A stretch of DNA of 64,000 nt from Lachnospiraceae bacterium C10 (GCA_900100095.1 FMTN01000020.1:1-64000), one strand, 5' to 3'. Positions 1 to 9,559 are shown, numbered from the stretch's first letter. Program-made: numbers and translations. Notes: generated by a model from the sequence alone, not told the origin.

Positions 1-353
1 AGGATACGGATGAGGCGGAGGATGCCCTCAGGCGATGGCTCTGGTGGGCCAGTCACAGCAGGATTGATGCTTTCAAGGAGCTATACCTCAAAATCAAGCG
101 TCACAAGGAGCACATACTGAATGCAATAAGACTCGGTATGAGCAACGCGCGAATTGAGGCCACTAATAACAAAATCAAGCTGATTGTTCGCAAGGCATAT
201 GGTTTTCGGAACATCCAGAACATGCTCGATATGGTCTATCTGGTATGCTCGGATTTAAGGGTTCCACTTCCCAACAGAAAACCAAGAGGTGCATAATCAG
301 CACAAACACTGGGGTTGATGGCATTTTTTACCCACCATTACCCCTGAAGAGCC
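1..353 (+). mobile_element. Right end of an ISL3-family insertion sequence
   Basis: The 3' end of a transposase gene is followed by a short non-coding tail that ends in CTGAAGAGCC at 344-353. Read outward-in this is GGCTCTTCAG, the kind of terminal sequence known from ISL3-family elements. The element starts left of the window, so its left inverted repeat cannot be seen. ISL3 elements usually duplicate 8 bp of target; the right copy would be ATAAAAAT at 354-361, but the partner is outside the window. The end point is inferred from the terminal motif and from the abrupt break in the neighbouring gene. Confidence 0.8.
3..296 (+). CDS. ISL3-family transposase, C-terminal part (5' end outside window)
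   Basis: The frame is open from the window edge to a TAA at 294-296, giving the last 97 residues of a transposase. The segment SNARIEATNNKIKLIVRKAY followed by GFRNIQNMLDMVYLVCSDL matches the conserved C-terminal block of DDE transposases of the ISL3 family, where the final catalytic Glu lies in the N-x-R-x-E motif. The protein would cut and rejoin the ends of its own element. Only the end of the gene is visible, so it cannot be said whether it is intact. It points toward the element's right terminus at 353. Confidence 0.88.
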   Translation, partial: DTDEAEDALRRWLWWASHSRIDAFKELYLKIKRHKEHILNAIRLGMSNARIEATNNKIKLIVRKAYGFRNIQNMLDMVYLVCSDLRVPLPNRKPRGA

Positions 354-1064
354 ATAAAAATAAACATTTAATGAATGCTTAACCAAATCTTTATCATATG
401 ACAGCTCTACAACATTCATCCCTCTGGAATCTACCACACTATTCACCGTAGCATTTTTTATTCGTAAAAATTTACCATCGTAGGAATCCAAATTATTACA
501 GTACTCTGCGAGCGATACCTCTGCCTCTGTCTTTCCCTTAGCTGTGCCGCTTTTTACTTTTTCTTTGAATAACGTATTGTTATTCCTAATAAAAGCCTTC
601 ACATCATCACTTACAGAAGCGCTTGTTCCAAGTGATTTTTCAAGTATCTCGATTCTATCTTCCGATGTCATTTCAACATCTTTTTTATTTGCATCATTAC
701 TTTTAAAATATGTTACAAGTGATGATATGACAAAAATGATAGCAGCAATTTCACATAGATACCCAAATATTACCGCTATATCATCAACCCTCGCATATAT
801 ATTCTCCAATTTATATTCATTTTCCGCCATTGTTGATCTGTCTCTAACACTTCTAATCCAATAAAAAAGAGCAAATATAGAATTTAAGACTAATTTCAAA
901 GCTGATGCTGTAATATAATGAACTATTTTTAACGGCAGTATTATCACTATATACGCTAACCATTGTCCAATTTTAAACGTCACATATTCGCTCGGCTTTT
1001 GATAAATTACAAACCTCGAATGCTCCCCTACTTTGAATGAATGTCTGACAAAACTTCTACTCAT
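297..1064 (-). pseudogene. Membrane protein truncated by the IS insertion
   Basis: This reading frame encodes 255 residues, but only about 237 are native. The last 18 residues, starting with GSSGVMVGKK, are translated from the end of the insertion sequence (positions 297-353), so the real C-terminus is lost. The native part has a hydrophobic stretch around residues 34-70 (one or two membrane helices), another near 97-120, and a polar C-terminal region with SYDGKFLRIKNATVNSVVDS that resembles a small beta-barrel or OB-like fold; that resemblance is a guess. I do not recognise the family. The surrounding DNA is AT-rich, which fits an accessory region. A short stretch with a good start (ATG at 1062-1064, GGGGGATTCTG upstream) suggests it is or was translated. 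Confidence 0.7.
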
Positions 1065-1357
1065 AACAGAATCCCCCTTATCTCATGGTTTCAATTTGAT
1101 CCTTAAAATTATATTTGACGGAATACCTATCGCACTCCATCTTTCTCTTGTATGTTCATTATTTTGTACATAATAGCACTTTTACAAATTCTCATCACTA
1201 TCTTTTCTCATTACCTTTCTCTTCAGATTATATCAACACAGATGTACATTATTTTGTACGTGCCCAAATAAAATACCTATGCATCCTATTTTGCTGATAT
1301 TAGAATCTATCTTAAAACTGTGCAAGGTATGATGCTTTCCTTTCAACAAACTTACAT
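1065..1357. other. AT-rich intergenic region with a repeated 17-mer
   Basis: No convincing gene is seen. A 60-codon plus-strand frame here has no ribosome site and a composition unlike its neighbours. The region holds two near-identical 17-mers, TGTTCATTATTTTGTAC at 1153-1169 and TGTACATTATTTTGTAC at 1243-1259, 90 bp apart in the same orientation. They could be regulator sites for the truncated membrane-protein gene, whose start lies just to the left, or simply an old duplication. Confidence 0.45.
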
Positions 1358-1888
1358 TTATGCGATTGGAGTCTCTCCACGAAAGACGACCGACACATGC
1401 GTTATTTTATTATCGGAATCGGGGTATTCCTTCTCAAAATGCATACCGATCGATTCTGCTGTCTTATAAGAAGCGACATTTGTATATTTGCAATATGAAT
1501 AGAGTGACAGGTACTCCGTATTAGCAAATGCCCAGTCGCGTACGGCCTCTGCTGCCTCCTTCGCATAGCCCTTACGCTGGTAATCTGCGCGAATATGATA
1601 ACCAATCTCAGGGAGCATCTCTCCTTCTATATTCTGAAGTGTCAAGCCGCAGTCACCAATCAACTCCCCAGTATCTTTCAAACATACAGCCCATAACCCA
1701 AAACCATTCTCATGATAACGGTTCATATTTCTTTCAATCCAATCTTTGACTCTTGTCTCGTCAAAAATATACGGATAATGCTGCATGATTTCCCGATCAG
1801 CGAGGACTTTATATAATGCATCAAAATCATCTATATTCATTTCCCTAAGAAACAGTCTTTCTGTCTCTAATATAATTTTCGGCTCCAT
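1358..1888 (-). CDS. GNAT family N-acetyltransferase (RimJ/RimL type)
   Basis: A 176-residue protein with the full length and motif order of RimJ/RimL-like GNAT acetyltransferases: the opening LETERLFLREMNIDDFDALY, a central GLWAVCLKDTGELIGDCGL, and the acetyl-CoA binding region IGYHIRADYQRKGYAKEA (the R-x-x-G-x-G/A motif, near residues 93-110). It should transfer an acetyl group from acetyl-CoA to an amine, either a protein N-terminus or a small molecule; the substrate cannot be read from the sequence. The gene stands alone between the truncated membrane gene and repeat element A1. The start is the ATG at 1886-1888 with GAGAGGGACATAG before it. Confidence 0.88.
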   Translation of the reverse strand: MEPKIILETERLFLREMNIDDFDALYKVLADREIMQHYPYIFDETRVKDWIERNMNRYHENGFGLWAVCLKDTGELIGDCGLTLQNIEGEMLPEIGYHIRADYQRKGYAKEAAEAVRDWAFANTEYLSLYSYCKYTNVASYKTAESIGMHFEKEYPDSDNKITHVSVVFRGETPIA

Positions 1889-1942
1889 CTATGTCCCTCT
1901 CATTGTTAAATAAGCCCACGGTTGTGAGCTTTTTCAGATGCC

Positions 1943-1981
1943 AAAAAAGAGATACAAAAGCCACCGCTCCCATATCTCTTT
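1943..1981 (-). terminator. Hairpin with T-tract upstream of the GNAT gene
   Basis: On the minus strand AAAGAGATA pairs with TATCTCTTT across an 18-nt loop and is followed by further T residues. It lies downstream of gdhA and element A1 and about 55 bp before the GNAT start, so it could end leftover gdhA transcription or act as an attenuator for the GNAT gene. Confidence 0.5.
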
Positions 1982-2047
1982 CCTTTAATTCTTTTCTCTT
2001 TTCTTTTTCCAAATGCCCTCCGGGCCGGTTGGATCCTCTCCAAAATA

Positions 2048-2086
2048 CCACGGCAGAACCTTTTATATTCCGCTCTTCTGCCGTGG
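2048..2086. repeat. 11-bp stem hairpin next to element A1
   Basis: CCACGGCAGAA at 2048-2058 is the reverse complement of TTCTGCCGTGG at 2076-2086, with 17 nt between. On the minus strand it is followed by TATTTT, so it may be the true gdhA terminator, displaced by insertion of the repeat element between it and the gene. Confidence 0.5.
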
Positions 2087-2092
2087 AAGATT

Positions 2093-2224
2093 GTCAAGAC
2101 TCGCTCGCGAGTCTTGCGCGCCGGATTCGGGTCTGCTTCAGCAGACAAATTCCTGTCCGAATCCGTGCGCATCCTCGCGGAGCGTTTAACTCAGTCGGAG
2201 CTTGTACCCCGACTGAGTTAAACG
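2093..2224 (-). repeat. Dispersed hairpin element A, full copy A1
   Basis: About 132 bp nearly identical to copies at 27798 and 46421. It folds into three hairpins: CAAGACTCGC/GCGAGTCTTG at 2096-2117; GATTCGG/CCGAATC enclosing GTCTGCT/AGCAGAC near 2124-2163; and AACTCAGTCGG/CCGACTGAGTT at 2188-2219. It lies 11 bp after the gdhA stop and reads in the gdhA direction. It is open in several frames, but this follows from its base content and it is not treated as a gene. Confidence 0.9.
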
Positions 2225-2235
2225 GGTAATTTCAA

Positions 2236-3651
<1,416 letters not shown>

Positions 3652-3668
3652 CTAACAAAAACATGTAT

Positions 3669-3696
3669 ATTATAACACTTTCACACTTTCATGCAA
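3669..3696 (-). promoter_or_regulatory. gdhA promoter
   Basis: On the minus strand TTGCAT, a 16-bp spacer and a perfect TATAAT lie about 70 bp before the gdhA start, matching a housekeeping sigma-A promoter. Confidence 0.75.
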
Positions 3697-3728
3697 TAAA
3701 TTTTTACAAGTTCTGCATCGAAACTTAT

Positions 3729-3792
3729 AAAAAAGATCCCTGTCTGGAAAATGGAACGCTAAAAAAGCCTTCTGTCTCCATTGACAGGGATC
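3729..3792 (-). terminator. Terminator between purB and gdhA
   Basis: GATCCCTGTC (3735-3744) pairs with GACAGGGATC (3783-3792) with further inner pairing AATGGA/TCCATT, and the minus-strand transcript then runs into six T residues. It closes the purC-purF-purB transcript, or a short transcript starting at about 3926, before the gdhA promoter. Confidence 0.8.
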
Positions 3793-3809
3793 ATACATCA
3801 TGCAAAAGT

Positions 3810-3908
3810 TTATAATTCTATAAGTGTAAGATTAAGGACTTCGCCATTGAAGCCCTCAACGATTGAAATTTTAACATATCCTTTTCTATGACGCAAGATT
3901 TTTTTCAC
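3810..3908 (-). CDS. Possible 32-residue small ORF between purB and gdhA
   Basis: A GTG-initiated frame of 33 codons ends in TAA at 3810-3812 and encodes a basic, then mixed peptide beginning MKKILRHRKGYVKISIVEGF. It lies between a possible promoter at 3933-3964 and the terminator at 3729-3792. There is no clear ribosome site (AAG directly abuts the GTG), so translation is doubtful; it may be a gene remnant or part of a small RNA. It resembles no family I know. Confidence 0.25.
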   Translation of the reverse strand: MKKILRHRKGYVKISIVEGFNGEVLNLTLIEL

Positions 3909-3932
3909 CTTAAAGTTGAATTAATTTCAAGT

Positions 3933-3964
3933 CATTAAGATAATATATCCTTTTTGTTAGTCAA
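3933..3964 (-). promoter_or_regulatory. Possible promoter with -35 box inside element A4
   Basis: On the minus strand the end of partial element A4 gives TTGACT, followed after 16 bp by TATCTT. Transcription would start near 3926, run through the 32-codon frame and stop at the hairpin at 3729-3792, giving a transcript of roughly 200 nt. Inferred from sequence only. Confidence 0.35.
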
Positions 3965-4001
3965 GACTCGCTCGGAGCTTGTACTCCGACTGAGTTAAAC
4001 G
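3960..4001 (-). repeat. Dispersed hairpin element A, deleted copy A4
   Basis: About 42 bp that join the two outer ends of element A: GTCAAGACTCGCTCG at the left and GAGCTTGTACTCCGAC with TGAGTTAAACG at the right, with the roughly 90-bp middle missing. It overlaps the purB stop codon, whose TAA is part of the element's TTTAAC terminus. Confidence 0.85.
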
Positions 4002-5446
4002 TTAATTTCAGCTGTCATTCCAAGAATTTCCTTATTTTCATCCAGCACCGGACGAACCACTTCTTCCAGGTACTTCTCGACCTGACGTGGGCTTCTTCCC
4101 ACATACTTCTTCGGATCCATAGATGCCTTTAACGCCTCAAGGGTAACCGGGAAGGTGTCATCCTCTGCAATCAGCTCCAGAAGATTATTCTCTCCTCCCA
4201 TTTCCTTGACATTCTTTCCGGCCTTCATGGAAAGCTGACGAATTCTTTCATGAAGCTCCTGACGGTTACCACCGTTCTTTACACAATCCATCATGATGTT
4301 TTCTGTTGCCATGAATGGAAGCTCTGCCATCAGACGCTTCTCAATCACCTTAGGATATACCACAAGGCCATCGACAACGTTGATGCAAAGGTCTAAGATA
4401 CCGTCAATGGTAAGGAAGCCCTCTGCAACAGAAAGACGCTTGTTGGCAGAATCATCCAGTGTTCTCTCAAACCACTGGGTTGCGGATGTAATAGCCGGAT
4501 TCAGCGCATCGATCATCACATAACGGGAAAGGGATGCAATACGCTCAGAACGCATCGGGTTACGCTTGTATGCCATGGCAGAAGATCCAATCTGATTCTT
4601 CTCAAACGGCTCTTCCACTTCCTTCAGATGCTGAAGAAGACGGATATCATTGCTCATCTTATGTGCAGAAGCTGCCACGCCTGCAAGTACATTGAGGACA
4701 CGTGTATCCAGCTTTCTGGAATAGGTCTGTCCGGAAACAGGAACGCAGGCGTCAAAGCCCATCTTCTTTGCGATGGTCGGATCGATCTTATCGATGGTCT
4801 CGTCATCCCCGTTGAACAGTTCAAGGAAGGATGCCTGTGTACCGGTTGTTCCCTTGGAGCCCAAAAGCTTCATAGTGGAAATAACGTAGTCAATGTCCTC
4901 TAAATCTGTCATAAACTCGTTACACCAGAGTGTCGCTCTCTTACCAACCGTTGTCGGCTGAGCCGGCTGGAAATGTGTAAAGGCAAGGGTCGGCTGATCC
5001 TTGTACTCATCTGCAAACTTTGCAAGTTCTGCAATTACATTCAAGACCTTCTTGCGAACAAGCTCAAGTCCCTCACGCATAATGATCACATCGGTGTTAT
5101 CACCCACATAACAGCTTGTAGCGCCTAAATGAATGATTCCTGCAGCCTTTGGACACTGCTGACCGTAAGCATACACATGGCTCATAACATCATGGCGAAC
5201 TTCCTTCTCTCTTGCACGTGCCACATCATAATTGATATCGGTAACATGCTGCTTCATCTCATCGATCATATCCTGCGTAATAACAGGCTTGCCATCCTCG
5301 GATAATCCAAGCTCCATCTCTGTCTCAGCAAGTGCAATCCATAACTTTCTCCATGTAGAGAACTTCTTGTCCTCGGAAAAGATATACTGCATTTCCTTGC
5401 TGGCATAACGCTCTGAAAGAGGGCTAATATAACGATCTGTACCCAT
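3995..5446 (-). CDS. purB: Adenylosuccinate lyase
   Basis: The 483-residue protein removes fumarate from SAICAR in purine synthesis and from adenylosuccinate in AMP formation. It shows the fumarase/aspartase superfamily layout: HLGATSCYVGDNTD (about 105-118), TLAFTHFQPAQPTTVGKRA (about 154-172) and the mobile signature loop GSSAMAYKRNPMRSERIASL with the catalytic Ser. The gene follows purF by 27 bp and has AAGGAGATTACATAT before the ATG. Its final codons AAC GTT TAA lie at the edge of repeat element A4, so the stop codon is supplied by the repeat; the native end was probably close by, since the protein length is normal. Confidence 0.97.
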   Translation of the reverse strand: MGTDRYISPLSERYASKEMQYIFSEDKKFSTWRKLWIALAETEMELGLSEDGKPVITQDMIDEMKQHVTDINYDVARAREKEVRHDVMSHVYAYGQQCPKAAGIIHLGATSCYVGDNTDVIIMREGLELVRKKVLNVIAELAKFADEYKDQPTLAFTHFQPAQPTTVGKRATLWCNEFMTDLEDIDYVISTMKLLGSKGTTGTQASFLELFNGDDETIDKIDPTIAKKMGFDACVPVSGQTYSRKLDTRVLNVLAGVAASAHKMSNDIRLLQHLKEVEEPFEKNQIGSSAMAYKRNPMRSERIASLSRYVMIDALNPAITSATQWFERTLDDSANKRLSVAEGFLTIDGILDLCINVVDGLVVYPKVIEKRLMAELPFMATENIMMDCVKNGGNRQELHERIRQLSMKAGKNVKEMGGENNLLELIAEDDTFPVTLEALKASMDPKKYVGRSPRQVEKYLEEVVRPVLDENKEILGMTAEINV

Positions 5447-5473
5447 ATATGTAATCTCCTTATTGCATATGAA

Positions 5474-6919
5474 TTATTTCTGATAGTCACCGCGAATATC
5501 CTGCTTCGGTGGCTCGAGAGGATAGTTTCCTGTAAAGCATCCGTCACAGATACCAAGTCCATCCACCATTTCACGTAACCGGTCAATGGAAAGATATCCA
5601 AGAGTGTCTGCTCCGATAATCTTACGGATATCTTCAATGGAGCGATTGTAGGCAATCAACTGCTCTCTCACCGGAATATCCGTACCAAAATAGCACGGCC
5701 ACAGGAAAGGCGGAGATGAGATGCGAACGTGAACCTCACGTGCTCCTGCCTCTTTTAACATACCAACGATTCTGTCCGAAGTGGTTCCACGCACAATGGA
5801 ATCATCAATCATAATCACACGCTTGCCTGCTACAGCCTCACGCAATACGTTTAATTTAACACGAACGGAAGACTCGCGGCTGCTCTGTCCCGGCTTAATG
5901 AAGGTTCGGCCAACGTAGCTGTTTTTTACAAAGGCAGTTCCGTACGGTATACCGGATTCCAGAGCATAGCCCATTGCTGCGGCGTTACCGGATTCCGGTA
6001 CTCCAACCACAAGATCCGCTTCTACAGGGCTATCCTGCGCAAGGAAACGTCCTGCTTTGATTCTTGCATCATATACGGAAACACCATCAATATAACTGTC
6101 CAGACGGGCAAAATAGATGTATTCAAAGATACATCTGGCTTCCTTCTCCTTTTGAATACAACGGCTGGTATCGGAATGCAACTGACCGTCCGATGTCACC
6201 CAAACGGTCTCTCCCGGTAAAACATCACGGACAAATTCTGCTCCAATCGTATCAAGAGCAGCTGTCTCAGAAGTAAAGATATAGGTCGTTCCTCTCTTAC
6301 CGATTACAAGCGGCTTAAATCCGAATGGATCTCTTGCTCCAATCAGTTTTCTCGGGCTCATAACCACAAGGGAATATGCACCCTTCAGCTGTGCACAGGC
6401 ACGATTCACAGCCTCCTCAACAGTTGCAGAATGTAATCTTTCTCTGGCGATCAGATAAGCGATCGGCTCAGTATCAATGGTTGACTGAAAGATTGCTCCG
6501 GTCTCGGATAAATGCTCCTTAAGCTCGTTCGCATTGATCAGGTTACCGTTATGAGCAAGTCCAAGGGTACCTTTGATGTAATTTAATACAAGCGGCTGCG
6601 CATTTTCTCTTGTGGACTCACCTGCTGTTGAGTAACGGACATGTCCGACACCAATATTACCATGAAGCGTTTGAAGCTTTTTTGCATCAAACACCTCATT
6701 GACAAGTCCCATATCCTTGTAGGAATCGACCATTCCCTTCGGACCGCTTGTATCTGAAACAGCAATACCGGCACTTTCCTGTCCTCTATGCTGCAGGGCG
6801 AACAAACCATAATAGATTGTGGATGCTACATCTGCCCCTTCGATATCATAGATACCAAAAACTCCACATTCCTCATGAAGGCCTGAAATGCCCCGGTCTT
6901 TTATTCTCTTAATTTCCAT
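5474..6919 (-). CDS. purF: Amidophosphoribosyltransferase
   Basis: The 481-residue enzyme makes 5-phosphoribosylamine from PRPP and glutamine, the first committed step of purine synthesis. The N-terminal glutaminase domain begins after a short leader: GLHEECGVFGIYD carries the Cys that becomes the N-terminal nucleophile after cleavage, as in the Bacillus-type enzyme. The PRPP site is VIMIDDSIVRGTTSDRIV in the C-terminal half. Cysteines in ARCIFEYIYFARLDS, PPFLWPCYFGTD and GICDGCFTGNY match the four ligands of the oxygen-sensitive 4Fe-4S cluster of that subtype. It lies between purC and purB with short gaps, so the three genes are probably one transcript. Confidence 0.97.
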   Translation of the reverse strand: MEIKRIKDRGISGLHEECGVFGIYDIEGADVASTIYYGLFALQHRGQESAGIAVSDTSGPKGMVDSYKDMGLVNEVFDAKKLQTLHGNIGVGHVRYSTAGESTRENAQPLVLNYIKGTLGLAHNGNLINANELKEHLSETGAIFQSTIDTEPIAYLIARERLHSATVEEAVNRACAQLKGAYSLVVMSPRKLIGARDPFGFKPLVIGKRGTTYIFTSETAALDTIGAEFVRDVLPGETVWVTSDGQLHSDTSRCIQKEKEARCIFEYIYFARLDSYIDGVSVYDARIKAGRFLAQDSPVEADLVVGVPESGNAAAMGYALESGIPYGTAFVKNSYVGRTFIKPGQSSRESSVRVKLNVLREAVAGKRVIMIDDSIVRGTTSDRIVGMLKEAGAREVHVRISSPPFLWPCYFGTDIPVREQLIAYNRSIEDIRKIIGADTLGYLSIDRLREMVDGLGICDGCFTGNYPLEPPKQDIRGDYQK

Positions 6920-6948
6920 GTTTTTCCAATCTTTGTCTTTTATAAATA

Positions 6949-7824
6949 CTACCAGGATAACGCTTCGCCTGTAAGGAGAAGATATGCTTCCTTATATTTA
7001 TCAATGGTCTTGTCAATTACATCCTGCGGAAGGTCGAAATTGCTGTCCGGATTCGCCTTCAGCCAGTCACGGACAAACTGCTTATCAAAAGAAGGCTGAC
7101 TCTGTCCCGGCTTGTAACCTTCTGCCGGCCAGAAACGGGATGAATCCGGTGTAAGCATCTCATCACCCAATACCACATTGCCATCCTCATCCAGACCGAA
7201 CTCGAACTTGGTATCTGCAATGATGATACCCTTTGAGCGGGCATAATCTGCGCACTTCTTATATAAAGCGATGGTACAGTCACGAAGCTTTGTTGCGTAC
7301 TCTTCTCCTCTGCCCGGGAACTGCTTCTCTAAAATCTCAACAGAATCTTCAAATGTGATGTGTTCATCATGGTCACCCAGATCTGCCTTAGTGGTCGGGG
7401 TATAGATCGGCTCAGGAAGCTGATCGGACTCAACAAGCCCCTCCGGAAGCTTGATACCGCAAACAGTACCGTTCTCCTTATAAGACTCCCAGCCGGAACC
7501 GGTAATATATCCACGAACGATACACTCGATCGGAAGCATGGTAAGCTTCTGACACTTCATAGCTCTTCCTGCATAATCCTCATTCTGGAAGAACTCCGGC
7601 ATATCCTTAACATCTGTGGACTCCATGTGATTTGGAAGTACATCTTTGGTATAGTCAAACCAGAACTTAGACATCTGAGTCAAAACGCGACCTTTATCCG
7701 TCACCTTGTTCTTTAAAATTACATCGAAAGCTGAGATACGGTCTGTTGCGACCATAATAATAGAATCCCCATTATCATATACCTCACGTACTTTGCCTTC
7801 TTTCATTGGCTTTAATTCGCTCAT
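6949..7824 (-). CDS. purC: SAICAR synthetase
   Basis: The enzyme joins aspartate to CAIR using ATP in purine synthesis. The start is placed at the ATG at 7822-7824 (MSELKPMKEGKVREVYDNGD), which has GAAAGGAAAGTGTG upstream; a longer frame to 7911 runs through the preceding terminator and is rejected. The product is 291 residues, the length of the yeast-like or longer PurC type. Motifs include ATDRISAFDVILKNKVTDKG (about 24-43), CIVRGYITGSGWESY and the acidic LGDEMLTPDSSRFW near the end. Next come purF and purB. The terminator just upstream separates it from gpmI, and no strong promoter is visible in the 38 bp between them, so read-through may contribute. Confidence 0.95.
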   Translation of the reverse strand: MSELKPMKEGKVREVYDNGDSIIMVATDRISAFDVILKNKVTDKGRVLTQMSKFWFDYTKDVLPNHMESTDVKDMPEFFQNEDYAGRAMKCQKLTMLPIECIVRGYITGSGWESYKENGTVCGIKLPEGLVESDQLPEPIYTPTTKADLGDHDEHITFEDSVEILEKQFPGRGEEYATKLRDCTIALYKKCADYARSKGIIIADTKFEFGLDEDGNVVLGDEMLTPDSSRFWPAEGYKPGQSQPSFDKQFVRDWLKANPDSNFDLPQDVIDKTIDKYKEAYLLLTGEALSW

Positions 7825-7861
7825 CACACTTTCCTTTCTGTCCTTAACTTTTTTGCTATTT

Positions 7862-7909
7862 AAAAAAGCACCGATAACAGCCTCAAATAAACTGAGACTG
7901 TTCTGGTGC
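7862..7909. terminator. Terminator between gpmI and purC
   Basis: GCACCGATAACAGCCTCA pairs with TGAGACTGTTCTGGTGC across a short loop. The minus-strand RNA ends in six T residues; the plus strand also has a T-run on the other side. It ends gpmI transcription, or attenuates entry into purC. Confidence 0.8.
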
Positions 7910-7921
7910 ATTTTTCCAAAA

Positions 7922-9463
7922 TTATTTCTTAATAAGTAATGACTCTCCGGTCATCTCCGCTGGAGCTTCCATTCCCATAAGCTCGATTAAGGTTGGAACG
8001 ATATCACAAAGACGTCCCTTCTCCTTTAAACCATAGGAAGGATCTGCATTAACCAAAATAAACGGAACCGGATTTGTTGTATGGGCTGTCCATGGCTCGC
8101 CTGTCTCGTAATCAAGCATCTGCTCACAGTTACCATGATCCGCACAGATGAACATAACGCCGTCCATCTCCTTCACAGCTTCCACTGCCTTTCCAACACA
8201 TGTGTCCACTGTCTCAACAGCCTTTACAGCTGCCTCAATTACACCTGTATGTCCAACCATATCAGGGTTCGCAAAATTACATACGATAACATCATAGTTA
8301 CCGGAACGGATTGCATCTGTTAACTTATCGCAAACCTCCGGAGCACTCATCTCCGGCTGAAGATCATATGTTGCAACCTTCGGAGACTTAACAAGGATAC
8401 GATCCTCACCCTTGTTCGGCTCCTCTACGCCACCATTGAAGAAGAAAGTAACATGTGCGTACTTCTCAGTCTCTGCAATACGAGCCTGTGTCATACCATT
8501 GTTGGCAAGGAACTCACCAAAGGTATTGGTAAGCTCAACCTTCTTGAATGCAACGAATTTATTTGGAATGGTAGCATCGTACTCTGTGAATGTAACAAAA
8601 GTAACATCCTTACGTGCACCACGATCAAAACCATCAAAATCATCTGCGCAGAAAGCTCTGGTGATCTCTCTTGCACGATCCGGTCTGAAGTTAAAGAATA
8701 CAACAGAATCGCCATCCTTAATAGTAGCAACCGGCTCGTTATTCTCCTCAATGATGGTAGGAAGAACGAACTCATCGGTCTTCTCATCTGCATAGGAAGC
8801 CTTAATAGCATCAGCAGAAGAAGCTGCCTTATTGCCCTCGCCCTTTGTAAGAGCGTTATAAGCCAATGCGACACGATCCCAACGATTATCACGATCCATT
8901 GCATAATAACGACCATGGATGGATGCAATCTTACCTACACCGATCTCCTGCATCTTCTCTTCGAGTTCAGCTAAGAAGCCCTCACCGGAAGTAGGAGCTG
9001 TATCACGACCGTCAAGGAAAGCATGTACGTAAACCTTATCTACGCCTTCCTTCTTCGCCATATTCAAAAGACCGTAAAGATGAGAATTATGAGAATGCAC
9101 TCCACCACTGGATAATAATCCGAAGAAGTGTACAGCGCTTCCCTTTTCCTTGGCATTGGCAAAGGCCTTCTTTAATTCTTCATTATCATAGAACGTTCCG
9201 TCCTCAATCTCCTTTGTGATTCGAGTAAGCTCCTGATATACAATACGGCCGGCACCCATGTTCATATGACCAACCTCAGAGTTACCCATCTGACCATCCG
9301 GAAGTCCGACAGAAAGACCACTTGCAAGACCTTCCACACAAGGGTAATCCTTCATTAAACCATCAAGAACAGGTTTATTTGCAGCTGCTACTGCATTTGC
9401 CTTTGGATTATTGTTAATTCCAAATCCATCTAAAATCATAAGAACTACTGGTTTCTTTGCCAT
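7922..9463 (-). CDS. gpmI: Phosphoglycerate mutase, cofactor-independent
   Basis: The 513-residue, manganese-dependent enzyme interconverts 3- and 2-phosphoglycerate in glycolysis. It belongs to the alkaline phosphatase superfamily: the opening VVLMILDGFGINNNPKANAV holds a metal-binding Asp, and the phosphorylated Ser is in GQMGNSEVGHMNMGAGRIVY (about residue 62). Later metal ligands appear in ANPDMVGHTG, ICADHGNCEQM and AHTTNPVPFIL. The gene is single: a promoter-like -10 box lies about 45 bp upstream and a terminator follows. The start has TGGAGGATAAATC before the ATG. The other glycolytic genes in the window (gap, pgk, tpiA) lie 48 kb away. Confidence 0.97.
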   Translation of the reverse strand: MAKKPVVLMILDGFGINNNPKANAVAAANKPVLDGLMKDYPCVEGLASGLSVGLPDGQMGNSEVGHMNMGAGRIVYQELTRITKEIEDGTFYDNEELKKAFANAKEKGSAVHFFGLLSSGGVHSHNSHLYGLLNMAKKEGVDKVYVHAFLDGRDTAPTSGEGFLAELEEKMQEIGVGKIASIHGRYYAMDRDNRWDRVALAYNALTKGEGNKAASSADAIKASYADEKTDEFVLPTIIEENNEPVATIKDGDSVVFFNFRPDRAREITRAFCADDFDGFDRGARKDVTFVTFTEYDATIPNKFVAFKKVELTNTFGEFLANNGMTQARIAETEKYAHVTFFFNGGVEEPNKGEDRILVKSPKVATYDLQPEMSAPEVCDKLTDAIRSGNYDVIVCNFANPDMVGHTGVIEAAVKAVETVDTCVGKAVEAVKEMDGVMFICADHGNCEQMLDYETGEPWTAHTTNPVPFILVNADPSYGLKEKGRLCDIVPTLIELMGMEAPAEMTGESLLIKK

Positions 9464-9506
9464 GATTTATCCTCCATTAAATTAGATCTAAAACTCAAGC
9501 CATACG

Positions 9507-9534
9507 ATTATAGCATAATTTTCGAAAAAATAAA
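9507..9534 (-). promoter_or_regulatory. gpmI promoter
   Basis: A perfect TATAAT on the minus strand, 16 bp after TTTATT, lies about 45 bp upstream of the gpmI start. The -35 box is weak. Confidence 0.5.
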
Positions 9535-9559
9535 TTCCAAATATCACGAATTGAAATTA

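Noticed and set aside
1115-1297. 60-codon plus-strand frame
   Set aside because: It has no ribosome site or homology and spans the AT-rich repeated 17-mers.
1891-2229. Plus-strand frames across element A (also near 27678-27953 and 46319-46611) with similar peptides
   Set aside because: They are translations of the same palindromic repeat, lack ribosome sites and shift frame between copies, so they are not a protein family.
7825-7911. N-terminal extension of PurC by 29 residues
   Set aside because: It would translate the gpmI terminator region and lacks a ribosome site; the start at 7824 has both a good site and the family N-terminus.
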